From: Patulibacter sp. | Lineage (GTDB): Bacteria; Actinomycetota; Thermoleophilia; Solirubrobacterales; Solirubrobacteraceae | Direction: 5' to 3' | Assembly (NCBI RefSeq): GCF_030655195.1 | Contig: NZ_JAURWA010000028.1 | Coordinates: forward strand, 1 to 58,999 | DNA: 58,999 nucleotides | Shown here: positions 33,931 through 41,224 of the stretch, in pieces | Layout of the letters: each line of letters opens with the position of its first letter | Position numbering within the stretch: the stretch's first letter is position 1 | Made by a program: the position numbers and the translations under genes | The notes under the pieces: generated by a model | Database searches by the model: none | The model's input: only the letters and a program-made list of their open reading frames with translations | What the model was told of the DNA's origin: nothing

Positions 33931-34940
33931 GCGACGCGGAGGCCTCCCGGGTCGCCGCGCAGGAGGACGGCGACGCGGAGGGCGACGGCCGCTCACCCGG
34001 CGGCGTCGCGATCGTCGGCGCCGGCTCGATCGGCGTGGCCTGGGCGCTCGTGTTCGCGCGCGCCGGTCGATCCGTCGCGCTGCACGACCCCGATCCCGCG
34101 CGTCTGGCCGCGTCGGCCGGTGAGCTCGACGAGCGCCTGGCCGAGCTCGTCGCCCACGGGCTGCTCGACGAGGACCCCGCGGCCGTGGCCGGGCGGGTGC
34201 GGCGCGAGGCCGACCTCGACGACGCGCTGCGGGGCGCGGTCCACGTGCAGGAGTGCGCGCCGGAGGACCGCGACCTCAAGCGCCGGATCTTCGGCGACCT
34301 CGACGCGCGCACCGGCCCGGACGTGGTCCTGGCGTCCTCGTCGTCGTTCCTGCCCGCGTCCGCCTTCGCCGACGACCTGCCCGGCCGGGCGCGCTGCCTC
34401 GTCGCCCACCCGGGCAACCCGCCGTACCTGTTGCCCGTCGTCGAGCTCGTCCCCGCGCCGTTCACCGACGACGCCGTGGTCGACCGCGCGCACGCGCTGA
34501 TGGCCTCGGCGGGGATGTCCCCCGTGGTCGTCCGCCGCGAGGTCGAGGGCTTCGTCTTCAACCGCCTGCAGGGCGCGCTGCTGCGCGAGGCCTACTGCCT
34601 CGTCCGCGACGGCGTGGCCTCCGTCGAGGACGTCGACCGCGTCGTCCGCGACGGGCTCGGCCGGCGGTGGTCGGTGATCGGGCCGTTCGAGACCGTCGAC
34701 CTGAACACCCGCGGCGGGATCGCGGCGCACGCGGAGCGCATGGGCCCCTCGTACGCCCGGCAGGGCGCGGAGCGCGGGCAGGACGATCCGTGGACCCCCG
34801 AGCTCGTCGCCGACGTCGCCGCGCAGCGCGCCGCGGCGATGGACGGCACCACCTGGGACGAGCGGGTCGCCTGGCGCGACCGGGCGCTGATGGCGCTGCA
34901 GGCCGCACGGCCGGAGCGGGGTCTGCGCCGTGCGCAGTGA
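33927..34940 (+). CDS. 3-hydroxyacyl-CoA dehydrogenase family (CRYL1/carnitine dehydrogenase-like)
   Basis: A 337-residue NAD-dependent dehydrogenase of the lambda-crystallin/L-carnitine dehydrogenase branch. The Rossmann motif IVGAGSIGVAWALVFARAG is at about residue 28, and CLVAHPGNPPYLLPVVELVPAPFT carries the catalytic His of the family (HPxNPPxLLPLVE), with GFVFNRLQGALLREAYCLV after it. It oxidises a beta-hydroxy acid or alcohol not bound to CoA in its close relatives. It is the last gene of the aminotransferase run and overlaps the P-protein-like gene by 4 nt. Confidence 0.88.
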   Translation: MSDAEASRVAAQEDGDAEGDGRSPGGVAIVGAGSIGVAWALVFARAGRSVALHDPDPARLAASAGELDERLAELVAHGLLDEDPAAVAGRVRREADLDDALRGAVHVQECAPEDRDLKRRIFGDLDARTGPDVVLASSSSFLPASAFADDLPGRARCLVAHPGNPPYLLPVVELVPAPFTDDAVVDRAHALMASAGMSPVVVRREVEGFVFNRLQGALLREAYCLVRDGVASVEDVDRVVRDGLGRRWSVIGPFETVDLNTRGGIAAHAERMGPSYARQGAERGQDDPWTPELVADVAAQRAAAMDGTTWDERVAWRDRALMALQAARPERGLRRAQ

Positions 34941-34977
34941 CGCCCGGCCATCCATGCGGACCGGTACGGTTGCGCGC

Positions 34978-35814
34978 GTGACCGCAGCCGGGCCAGACGT
35001 CGCGGCAGCCGAGCCGGAGGGTGCGCCCGGCCGCTCGCGCGACTTCGTCCAGTCCCTCGAGCGCGGACTGGCGATCATCCGCGTCTTCTCCGCCGACACG
35101 CCGTCCCTGACGGTGACGGAGATCGCGGCCCGCACCGGGCTCACGCGCGCCGCCGCCCGGCGGTTCCTGCTGACGCTCATCGACCTCGGCTACGTCGCCA
35201 CGGACGGCCGGTACTACGAGCTGACCCCGCGGGTGCTCGAGCTGGGCTACTCGTACCTCTCCGCGCTGTCGTTCCCCGAGGTCGCGCTGCCGCACCTCGA
35301 GCGGCTCGTCACCGAGGTCGAGGAGGCCAGCGAGGGCTCGATCCTCGACGGCGGCGACGTCGTCTACGTCGTCCGGGTCCCCGGCCCCGCGCTCATGACG
35401 ATCTCCGTCAACGTCGGCGCGCGGATGCCCGCCTACGCCACCGCGATGGGCCGCGTCCTCCTCGCCGGCCTGCCCGACGACGCCCTGGAGCGGTACCTGC
35501 AGCACGTCGAGATGACGGCGCTGCAGCCGAGGACGATCACCGACCCCGCTGCGCTGCGCACCGAGCTCCTGCGGGTCCGGGACGACGGCTACGCGATGGT
35601 CGACCAGGAGCTCGAGGAGGGCCTGATCGCCGTCGCCGCCCCGGTGTACGACCGGTCCGACCGCGTGGTCGCCGCGGTCAACCTCTCCACGCACGTCGGG
35701 CGCCGCTCGGCGCAGGACATGCGCGACCTGGTCCCGGCGCTGCAGCGCACCGCCGAGCAGATCCGGACGGGCCTCTCGGGCTCCGTCCGGCGCAGCGTCG
35801 GCCCGCGGGTCTGA
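34978..35814 (+). CDS. IclR family regulator (PcaR/PobR-like)
   Basis: A 278-residue regulator. The N-terminal winged helix (about residues 20-80) reads SLERGLAIIRVFSADTPSLTVTEIAARTGLTRAAARRFLLTL in pieces, and the C-terminal IclR effector domain contains VGARMPAYATAMGRVLLAGL and GYAMVDQELEEGLIAVAAPVYD. The RDFVQSLERGLAI and AARRFLLTLIDLGYV patterns are those of the PcaR/PcaU/PobR branch, which responds to aromatic or small acid effectors. It has its own leaderless promoter (TACGGT 34965-34970, 7 nt before GTG). It is the only regulator inside the catabolic region and the best candidate for the shared operator. Confidence 0.92.
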   Translation: MTAAGPDVAAAEPEGAPGRSRDFVQSLERGLAIIRVFSADTPSLTVTEIAARTGLTRAAARRFLLTLIDLGYVATDGRYYELTPRVLELGYSYLSALSFPEVALPHLERLVTEVEEASEGSILDGGDVVYVVRVPGPALMTISVNVGARMPAYATAMGRVLLAGLPDDALERYLQHVEMTALQPRTITDPAALRTELLRVRDDGYAMVDQELEEGLIAVAAPVYDRSDRVVAAVNLSTHVGRRSAQDMRDLVPALQRTAEQIRTGLSGSVRRSVGPRV

Positions 35815-35853
35815 CGGCTCCGCCCTGGGCGCGGCCCCGACCGGCGGACGCGG

Positions 35854-35873
35854 CGTCCTCGACGACGAGGACG
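35854..35873 (+). terminator. hairpin after IclR gene
   Basis: CGTCCTCG-ACGA-CGAGGACG, a perfect 8-bp stem with a GNRA-like 4-nt loop. A second hairpin, CGCACGC-ACA-GCGTGCG, occurs at 35932-35948 in the spacer before the APC permease. Confidence 0.6.
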
Positions 35874-35996
35874 TGCGGAGCACGGCACCCCGTCGCCGGT
35901 GGCCGCTCCGCGTCCGGGATCGGGGGTCGCTCGCACGCACAGCGTGCGGTGTGGCGCGCTGCCGCTCGCGACCTGCTCGACCGGCCCGCCACGCTC

Positions 35997-36061
35997 TTGC
36001 GTCCTGCCGAGCCCCCGGGGTAGCGTGCGCATAGCGTTTTCTTGTGCGCTATGCGAGCACC
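35997..36061 (+). promoter_or_regulatory. APC permease promoter with operator O4 and inverted half
   Basis: -35 TTGCGT (35997-36002), 18-bp spacer and -10 TAGCGT (36021-36026). Two operator-like elements face each other: GTGCGCATAGCG (36025-36036) and CGCTATGCGAGCACC (36047-36061), with 9-bp arms CGCATAGCG/CGCTATGCG. The second, read on the minus strand, is GGTGCTCGCATAGCGCACAA. They cover the -10 and start site. Confidence 0.68.
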
Positions 36062-36077
36062 TACCCGGAGCGACACC

Positions 36078-37580
36078 ATGACCACCGAAGCAGCACCCCG
36101 TCCCGTCCCCACCGGCCCGGCCGGCCCCGCGGGGCCGGAGCTCCGTCCAGGGACCCTCGGCTTCGTCGAGGTCCTCTTCCAGGCCCTGGCCTCGGCCGGA
36201 CCGGGCCTCGGCGTCACGCTCGCCGTCATCGTCGGGGCGGGCTTCGCCGGCGGGGCGCTCAGCCTCTCGATCGTCCTCGCGACCGTCGGCATCCTCCTCG
36301 TCGGGACCACGATCGGGCAGATGGCGAAGCACTTCCCGTCCGCCGGCGGGTTCTACACCTACGTGTCCAACGGGCTGCACCCCGCCGTCGGCACGATGGT
36401 CGCGTGGCTCTACCTGAGCATCTGGCTCGTCTTCCCCTCGACGTTGTTCCTGCCGTTCGGCCACTTCGTGTCGACCACGCTCCACGACCTGATCGGCACG
36501 CCGGTCACCGGCGGATGGATCGTCGCGGCGCTGCTCTGCCTGGCGCTCGTCTACCGGGTGGGCCGGTCCGGCGCGAGCGTCAGCACCACGGTCGGCGTCG
36601 TCCTCGGAGCCGTCGAGTTCCTCGTCCTCGGCGTCCTCGCGGTCTGGCTCGTCGTGAAGGCCGGCGACGGCAACACCCTCTCCGTCTTCACGACGGACCA
36701 CACGAACGTCGAGGGCTTCGCGGGGACGTCGGGCATCGTCGGCGGGATGGTCTTCGCGATCTTCGCGTTCGTCGGCTTCGAGAACGTCGTGCCGATGGCG
36801 GAGGAGGCCAAGGACCCCCGGAGGAGCGTGGCGCGGGTCGCCGTCCTCGCGCCGCTGATCCTCGGCGGCTTCATCCTCTTCTGCACCTACGCCGCGACGG
36901 CCTACTTCGGCGCCGCCAGGTTCGACGAGTTCCCGGCGTCCAACGGCGGCGACGCGTGGATCGGCCTGGCGAAGGACGTCTGGCACGGCGGCTGGTACGT
37001 GCTGCTCGTGATGATCCTGAACTCGTGCGTCGCGAGCGCCAACGGCGCGACGAACGCCGGGACGCGGCACATCTTCGCGATGGCGCGCATCGAGCTCCTG
37101 CCGAAGGTCTTCGCGCGGGTGGACCCGGTCACCGGGACCCCGACCGTCGCGCTCGGTGCGCTGATGGGCCTCTCCGCCGTCGTCACCGTCGTGGTGGGTC
37201 TCGCGGTCGGGACGCCGCTGGGGGGCTTCGCGTTCCTCGGGACCATCGAGTCGGCGATGGCGATCCTGCTCTACATGCTGGTCGGCCTGGCGTGCCTGGT
37301 CTTCTTCGTCCGGACGCGCCCCGCGGGGTTCAACCCGCTGCTGCACGTGCTCGTCCCGGTCCTGGCGATCCTCGTGATGATCCCGGTGCTGATGGCCGCG
37401 GTGGGGATCGGCTCGGGCATCTTCAAGTTCGTCTCGCCGCTCCCGCACCCGCTCGAGATCGCGGGCTACCTCACCCTCGGGTGGGTCGTGGCGGGCGTCG
37501 TCTACACCGCGTACCAGTGGCGCGTGCACCCCGATCGGGTCCGCGCGACGGAGCACGTCTTCGTCGACGACCCGGCGTAG
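36078..37580 (+). CDS. APC family amino acid/amine permease
   Basis: A 500-residue transporter of the amino acid-polyamine-organocation superfamily with about 12 to 14 membrane segments. FVEVLFQALASAGPGLGV, GQMAKHFPSAGGFYTYVSNGLHP and FAFVGFENVVPMAEEAKDPRRSV are the typical TM1, TM2-3 and TM6-7 motifs, and GTRHIFAMARIELLPKVFARVDP the later loop. It probably imports the amine or amino acid degraded by this region, driven by the proton or sodium gradient. GGAG lies 8 nt before the ATG, and the promoter carries the shared operator. Confidence 0.9.
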   Translation: MTTEAAPRPVPTGPAGPAGPELRPGTLGFVEVLFQALASAGPGLGVTLAVIVGAGFAGGALSLSIVLATVGILLVGTTIGQMAKHFPSAGGFYTYVSNGLHPAVGTMVAWLYLSIWLVFPSTLFLPFGHFVSTTLHDLIGTPVTGGWIVAALLCLALVYRVGRSGASVSTTVGVVLGAVEFLVLGVLAVWLVVKAGDGNTLSVFTTDHTNVEGFAGTSGIVGGMVFAIFAFVGFENVVPMAEEAKDPRRSVARVAVLAPLILGGFILFCTYAATAYFGAARFDEFPASNGGDAWIGLAKDVWHGGWYVLLVMILNSCVASANGATNAGTRHIFAMARIELLPKVFARVDPVTGTPTVALGALMGLSAVVTVVVGLAVGTPLGGFAFLGTIESAMAILLYMLVGLACLVFFVRTRPAGFNPLLHVLVPVLAILVMIPVLMAAVGIGSGIFKFVSPLPHPLEIAGYLTLGWVVAGVVYTAYQWRVHPDRVRATEHVFVDDPA

Positions 37581-37587
37581 GGCCCGG

Positions 37588-37653
37588 CCGCGCGGCCCGG
37601 AGGCCGCGCGGGCCCCCAGGGGCGCCGGCCGTCCGGGCGGACGGCCGGCGCCC
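37588..37653. terminator. tandem strong hairpins between APC and VOC genes
   Basis: Hairpin 1 (37588-37611) has a 10-bp stem with a CGGA loop. Hairpin 2 (37620-37653) has a perfect 15-bp stem with a GGGC loop. They fill the 76-nt gap between converging stops. Confidence 0.75.
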
Positions 37654-37656
37654 GGG

Positions 37657-38613
37657 CTACGCCCGCACCTCGGTGACGCAGACGTAGAGACCGTCGGGGT
37701 CCTGGAAGTACGCGTAGCGCCAGGTGGCGCCGCCGCCGAGGTCGATCTCCTGCGGCTCGCCGCGCAGCGCGACGCCCAGGGAGTCCAGGTGCGCGAGCGC
37801 CAGGTCGAGGTTGCGGGCGCCGATCGCGAACTCGAACGGGCCGACGTGCCCCCACTCGCCGCGCATGTCGGGGGAGGGCGGGGTGTGCTGGACGGGCTCG
37901 AGGCCGCCGCCGTGCGGGTTGGTCAGCAGCATCATGCGCTGGCTCGGCGGGGTGCGCGGCGCGTACCAGTGGTCCATCGACTCCAGGACGCCGTCGGTCT
38001 CGAACAGCTGGCCGGTGAAGCCGAGCTCGCGGTAGAAGTCGCGCGAGCGCTCGATGTCGGCCACGCCGAAGGCGACGTGGTTGACACCCTGGAAGCCGGG
38101 CTCGGCCGGCCAGCCCTGCTGCAGGTCGGCCCAGTCGATCATCTCGATCTTCGCGCCGTCGGGATCGGCGACGTAGGACATGGAGCAGCGGGTGTCCAGG
38201 GGCGGCACGAGCGACTCGTCGGGCTCCATCAGGCTGGTGGCGCCGACCTCGTCGAGCATCCGCCGGTACATGGCCGGCTGGTCCTTGACGTGCAGGCAGA
38301 CCTCGCAGATGCCCGGCTCGCCCCACGCCAGGCCCTCGGGGGTCGGGGGCGGGGTGCGGTCCGTGCGGTGCACGAGCTTGATGGACGCGGGGCCGAGCTC
38401 GGTCGCGTTCGAGCTGCGCAGCAGGACGACGCGTGCGGAGACGTCCCCGGTGCCCGCGACGTCCTCCAGCCCGGGCAGCGGGCCGTCGTGGTCGAAGGCG
38501 ATCTCGGTGAAGCCGACGCGACCGTAGAACGCGAGCGAGCGCTCCATGTCGGAGACGCCGACGCCGATGTGGTCGACGCCGATCAGCGTCCCGTGCGTGC
38601 GCGAGGTGGGCAT
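37657..38613 (-). CDS. two-domain VOC family protein
   Basis: A 318-residue protein with two vicinal oxygen chelate (glyoxalase/extradiol dioxygenase) domains. Domain 1 (about residues 10-150) starts GVDHIGVGVSDMERSLAFYGRVGF and ends with a Glu in AKIEMIDW; domain 2 (about 165-315) starts VNHVAFGVADIERSRDFYRELGF and ends FQDPDGLYVCVTE. His and Glu metal ligands are plausible in both. The family includes isomerases, lyases and ring-cleaving dioxygenases, so the reaction is open. It is divergent from the LLM operon, and three shared operators lie between. The ATG at 38613 is preferred; one at 38631 is possible. Confidence 0.82.
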   Translation of the reverse strand: MPTSRTHGTLIGVDHIGVGVSDMERSLAFYGRVGFTEIAFDHDGPLPGLEDVAGTGDVSARVVLLRSSNATELGPASIKLVHRTDRTPPPTPEGLAWGEPGICEVCLHVKDQPAMYRRMLDEVGATSLMEPDESLVPPLDTRCSMSYVADPDGAKIEMIDWADLQQGWPAEPGFQGVNHVAFGVADIERSRDFYRELGFTGQLFETDGVLESMDHWYAPRTPPSQRMMLLTNPHGGGLEPVQHTPPSPDMRGEWGHVGPFEFAIGARNLDLALAHLDSLGVALRGEPQEIDLGGGATWRYAYFQDPDGLYVCVTEVRA

Positions 38614-38620
38614 GGTGCGC

Positions 38621-38691
38621 GATGCTCGCATGTCGCGCATGTGAACGCAATGCGCACGTGTCCAAACGCTGGTGCTCGCATTGCGTACAAC
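38621..38691. promoter_or_regulatory. cluster of three shared operators O5-O7
   Basis: O5 GATGCTCGCATGTCGCGCAT (38621-38640), O6 on the minus strand CGTGCGCATTGCGTTCAC (38658-38641), and O7 GGTGCTCGCATTGCGTACAA (38671-38690). O7 lies directly upstream of the -35 of the LLM promoter, a position suited to activation; O5 and O6 lie near the VOC gene start. The VOC promoter itself is not clear. Confidence 0.68.
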
Positions 38692-38698
38692 TGTGCGC

Positions 38699-38727
38699 TT
38701 GACGAGCGGAGCGTGGTCACATAGATT
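38699..38727 (+). promoter_or_regulatory. LLM operon promoter
   Basis: -35 TTGACG (38699-38704), 17-bp spacer, -10 TAGATT (38722-38727). Transcription should start about 38734-38735, at the ATG of a mini-ORF. Confidence 0.75.
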
Positions 38728-38734
38728 CGCCGCA

Positions 38735-38785
38735 ATGGATCGAGTACTCCACGTCGCCCTCGTCTCCGGCCGGGTGTCGCGATGA
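38735..38785 (+). CDS. leaderless 16-residue leader peptide coupled to LLM gene
   Basis: The reading frame MDRVLHVALVSGRVSR starts 7 nt after the -10 TAGATT, the spacing used by leaderless genes throughout the window, and its TGA (38783-38785) overlaps the LLM ATG (38782-38784). Ribosomes translating it would end exactly on the LLM start, so it probably serves for translation coupling because the LLM start lacks a clear Shine-Dalgarno site. No regulatory codon run (for example repeated amino acid codons) is evident. Confidence 0.6.
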   Translation: MDRVLHVALVSGRVSR

Positions 38786-39675
38786 CCCTGCGCATCGGCG
38801 CCAAGGTCCCCAACTCCGGGCCCGTGCCCATGGAGGCCGGGATCGCCGCCACCGCCACCGCGCTGGAGGACGCCGGCTTCGAGTCGCTCTGGGTCTCCGA
38901 CCACGTCGTCCTGCCCCGCACGATCGAGTCGCACTACCCCTTCGCCGCGGACGGCAAGGCGACGTGGGCCACCGACTCCCCGTACTTCGAGGCGATCATC
39001 GCGCTGGCCATGATGGCGGCGGCGACGAAGCGCGCCACGCTGGGCACGGCCGTCCTCGTCCTGCCGCTGCGCAACCCGGTGATGCTCGCCAAGCAGGCCG
39101 CGACGATCGACCTGCTCTCGGGCGGCCGCCTGACCCTCGGGGTCGGCGCCGGCTGGCTGAAGGAGGAGTTCGACGCGCTGAACGTGCCCTTCGAGAAGCG
39201 CGGCGGACGGATGGCCGAGTGGATCGGCCTGATGCGCGAGTGCTGGACCGGCACCCCGGCCGCGCACGCCACGGAGCGCTACGAGCTGGCCGCCGACACC
39301 CTCGTCCTGCCGGCCCTGGAGCGCCCCGTGCCGCTGCTGATCGGCGGCCACTCGCCGATCGCGCTGAAGCGCGCCGGGCGCATCGGCGACGGCTGGCTGG
39401 CCCAGCAGGACGCCGACGCCCTGGACCCGTCCGAGATCCGCGCGGCGCGGGAGACCATGCGTGCTGCCGCCACCGAGGCGGGCAAGGACCCCGAGGCGCA
39501 GCGGATCGTGCTGCGCATCGTCGGCTCCGCGGGCCGCTGCGACCTCGTCGCGGAGCACCTGCCCGAGCTCGTCGCCGCCGGCGTCGGCGAGATCATCGTC
39601 GACGTCGTCCGCGACGACGGCGACCCGCGGGCCGACCACGACCTCCTCCGCCACGCGGTGACCGTCTCCGCATGA
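38782..39675 (+). CDS. LLM class (luciferase-like) F420/flavin-dependent oxidoreductase
   Basis: A 297-residue luciferase-like TIM-barrel enzyme. FESLWVSDHVVLP, LGTAVLVLPLRNPVMLAKQAATIDLLSGGRLTLGVGAGW and PLLIGGHSPIALKRAGRIGDGWL are the signatures of the TIGR03619-like F420-dependent group; FMN-dependent monooxygenases such as alkanesulfonate monooxygenase share the fold. No flavin reductase gene is adjacent, which favours F420. It is the first enzyme of the SDR-ABC-Hcn-DapA operon; its stop overlaps the first SDR start (ATGA). The reaction is unknown. Confidence 0.88.
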   Translation: MTLRIGAKVPNSGPVPMEAGIAATATALEDAGFESLWVSDHVVLPRTIESHYPFAADGKATWATDSPYFEAIIALAMMAAATKRATLGTAVLVLPLRNPVMLAKQAATIDLLSGGRLTLGVGAGWLKEEFDALNVPFEKRGGRMAEWIGLMRECWTGTPAAHATERYELAADTLVLPALERPVPLLIGGHSPIALKRAGRIGDGWLAQQDADALDPSEIRAARETMRAAATEAGKDPEAQRIVLRIVGSAGRCDLVAEHLPELVAAGVGEIIVDVVRDDGDPRADHDLLRHAVTVSA

Positions 39676-40448
39676 CGGCCACGCCCGCCATCCCCGCCGT
39701 CCTGGACGGCCGACGCGCGCTCGTCACCGGCGGCGCCCGCGGCATCGGTGCCGCGGTCGCGCACCGCTTCGCCGCCGCCGGCGCGACCGGCGTCGTGCTC
39801 GACCTGCAGGAGGGCCTGGACGCCGCCGAGCTGCCGACGGGCTGGAGCGCCCTGCCCGTCGACGTCTGCGACGAGCCGTCGGTGGCGGCCGCCGTCGCCG
39901 CGGCGGTCGACCTGCTCGGCGGCCTCGACACGGTCGTCGCCGCCGCGGGCATCGTCCCCGCGTGGACGTCGACCGCCGAGACCGACCTCGACGACTTCGA
40001 CCGCGTCCTGGCCGTCAACGCCCGCGGCGTCGCCGCGACGCTCAAGCACGTCGCCCCGCACCTGAGCGCCGGCGCGTCCGTCGTCGCCGTCGCGTCCCTG
40101 AACTCCTGGCGCGGCGACGGCAACCTCACGAGCTACGCGGCGAGCAAGCACGCGGTCGTCGGCATCGTCCGCTCCGCCGCGCTCTCCCTGGGCCCCGCGG
40201 GCGTGCGCGTCAACGCGGTGGCCCCGGGGCCGATCGCCACCGAGGCGCTGCGCGCCCGCATGGCGTCCCGCACCGACACGACCGGCCTCTCGGTCGACGA
40301 GGCCGTCGCGGCCGCCGGCCGCGGGACCGCCCTGGGTCGGATCGCGACCCAGGCCGAGGTCGCCGACGCGATCCTCTTCCTCGCCTCGGACCTGGCCGGC
40401 GGCATCTCCGGGCACCTGCTCCCCGTCGACGGCGGACTCGGCGCATGA
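39672..40448 (+). CDS. SDR family oxidoreductase (first of three)
   Basis: A 258-residue classical short-chain dehydrogenase. TGGARGIGAAVAHRF is the cofactor glycine motif; an Asp at the end of strand 2 (VLDLQ) favours NAD. VNARG, the catalytic Ser in ASLNSWRG and Tyr-x3-Lys in YAASKHAV are intact, and HLLPVDGGLG ends the protein as usual. It overlaps both neighbours by 4 nt (ATGA). It probably oxidises an alcohol intermediate. Confidence 0.9.
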   Translation: MTATPAIPAVLDGRRALVTGGARGIGAAVAHRFAAAGATGVVLDLQEGLDAAELPTGWSALPVDVCDEPSVAAAVAAAVDLLGGLDTVVAAAGIVPAWTSTAETDLDDFDRVLAVNARGVAATLKHVAPHLSAGASVVAVASLNSWRGDGNLTSYAASKHAVVGIVRSAALSLGPAGVRVNAVAPGPIATEALRARMASRTDTTGLSVDEAVAAAGRGTALGRIATQAEVADAILFLASDLAGGISGHLLPVDGGLGA

Positions 40449-41224
40449 GCGTCCTGCACCCCGACGCCCTGCAGGGCCGGACGGTCCTCGTGACGGGCGC
40501 CTCGCGCGGCATCGGCGCCGCGACCGCCACCGCCCTCGGTGCGGCCGGCGCCCACGTCGCCGCCCACTGGCGCACGTCGCAGGAGGACGCCGCGGCCGCC
40601 CTGGCCGCCGTCCCGGCCGACCGGCTGACGCTCCTGCAGGCCGACATGGAGCGACCGGGCGCCGCCCGCGACCTGTGGCGCGAGGCCGTCGCCTGGCGGG
40701 GCCGGGTCGACGTCCTCGTCGTCAACGCCGCCGCGCTGCCGCAGACGCCGATGGACGGCGACGACCGGGCCTGGGACGCCGGCTGGGAGCAGGCGATGCG
40801 CGTCAACGTCCTCGAGCCGGCCGCGCTGATCCGCGAGGCCGTCGCCCACTTCATCGCGCACGGCGGCGGCACGATCGTCGTGCTGTCCAGCTGGGCGGCG
40901 CAGCAGGGCTCGCGCCTGCCGGAGCTCACCGCCTACGCCGCCTCGAAGGCCGCGATCCGCAGCCTCGCCCAGACCGTCGCCCGCAACCACGCCCGCGACG
41001 GGATCCGCGTCCACGTCGTCGCGCCCGGCGTCGTGCGCACGGAGATGGCCGCCACGTCCGACGCCGGCCGGGGCGGCTCCGACGCCGTCGACGCCGGCCT
41101 GGCGATGGGCCGCCGCGTCGAGCCCTCCGAGGTCGCCGACCTCATCGCCTTCCTCGCCACCGATGCGGCCCCGAGCCTCACCGGCGGCACCATCGACCTC
41201 AACGGAGCCTCCTATGTGCGCTGA
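40445..41224 (+). CDS. SDR family oxidoreductase (second of three)
   Basis: A 259-residue classical SDR. TGASRGIGAATATAL binds the cofactor, and an Arg after strand 2 (HWRTSQ) rather than Asp favours NADP(H), unlike the first and third SDRs. The catalytic Ser in LSSWAAQQG and Tyr-x3-Lys in YAASKAAI are present; LTGGTIDLNGASYV is the C-terminal motif. The start overlaps the previous stop by 4 nt and the end overlaps the next SDR by 11 nt. Confidence 0.9.
   Translation: MSVLHPDALQGRTVLVTGASRGIGAATATALGAAGAHVAAHWRTSQEDAAAALAAVPADRLTLLQADMERPGAARDLWREAVAWRGRVDVLVVNAAALPQTPMDGDDRAWDAGWEQAMRVNVLEPAALIREAVAHFIAHGGGTIVVLSSWAAQQGSRLPELTAYAASKAAIRSLAQTVARNHARDGIRVHVVAPGVVRTEMAATSDAGRGGSDAVDAGLAMGRRVEPSEVADLIAFLATDAAPSLTGGTIDLNGASYVR

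Noticed and set aside
35999..36023. SigF-type promoter (GCGT-N15-GGGTAG) for the APC permease
   Set aside because: The last base of the -10 and the -35 match poorly, and a better housekeeping pair (TTGCGT-N18-TAGCGT) covers the same place.
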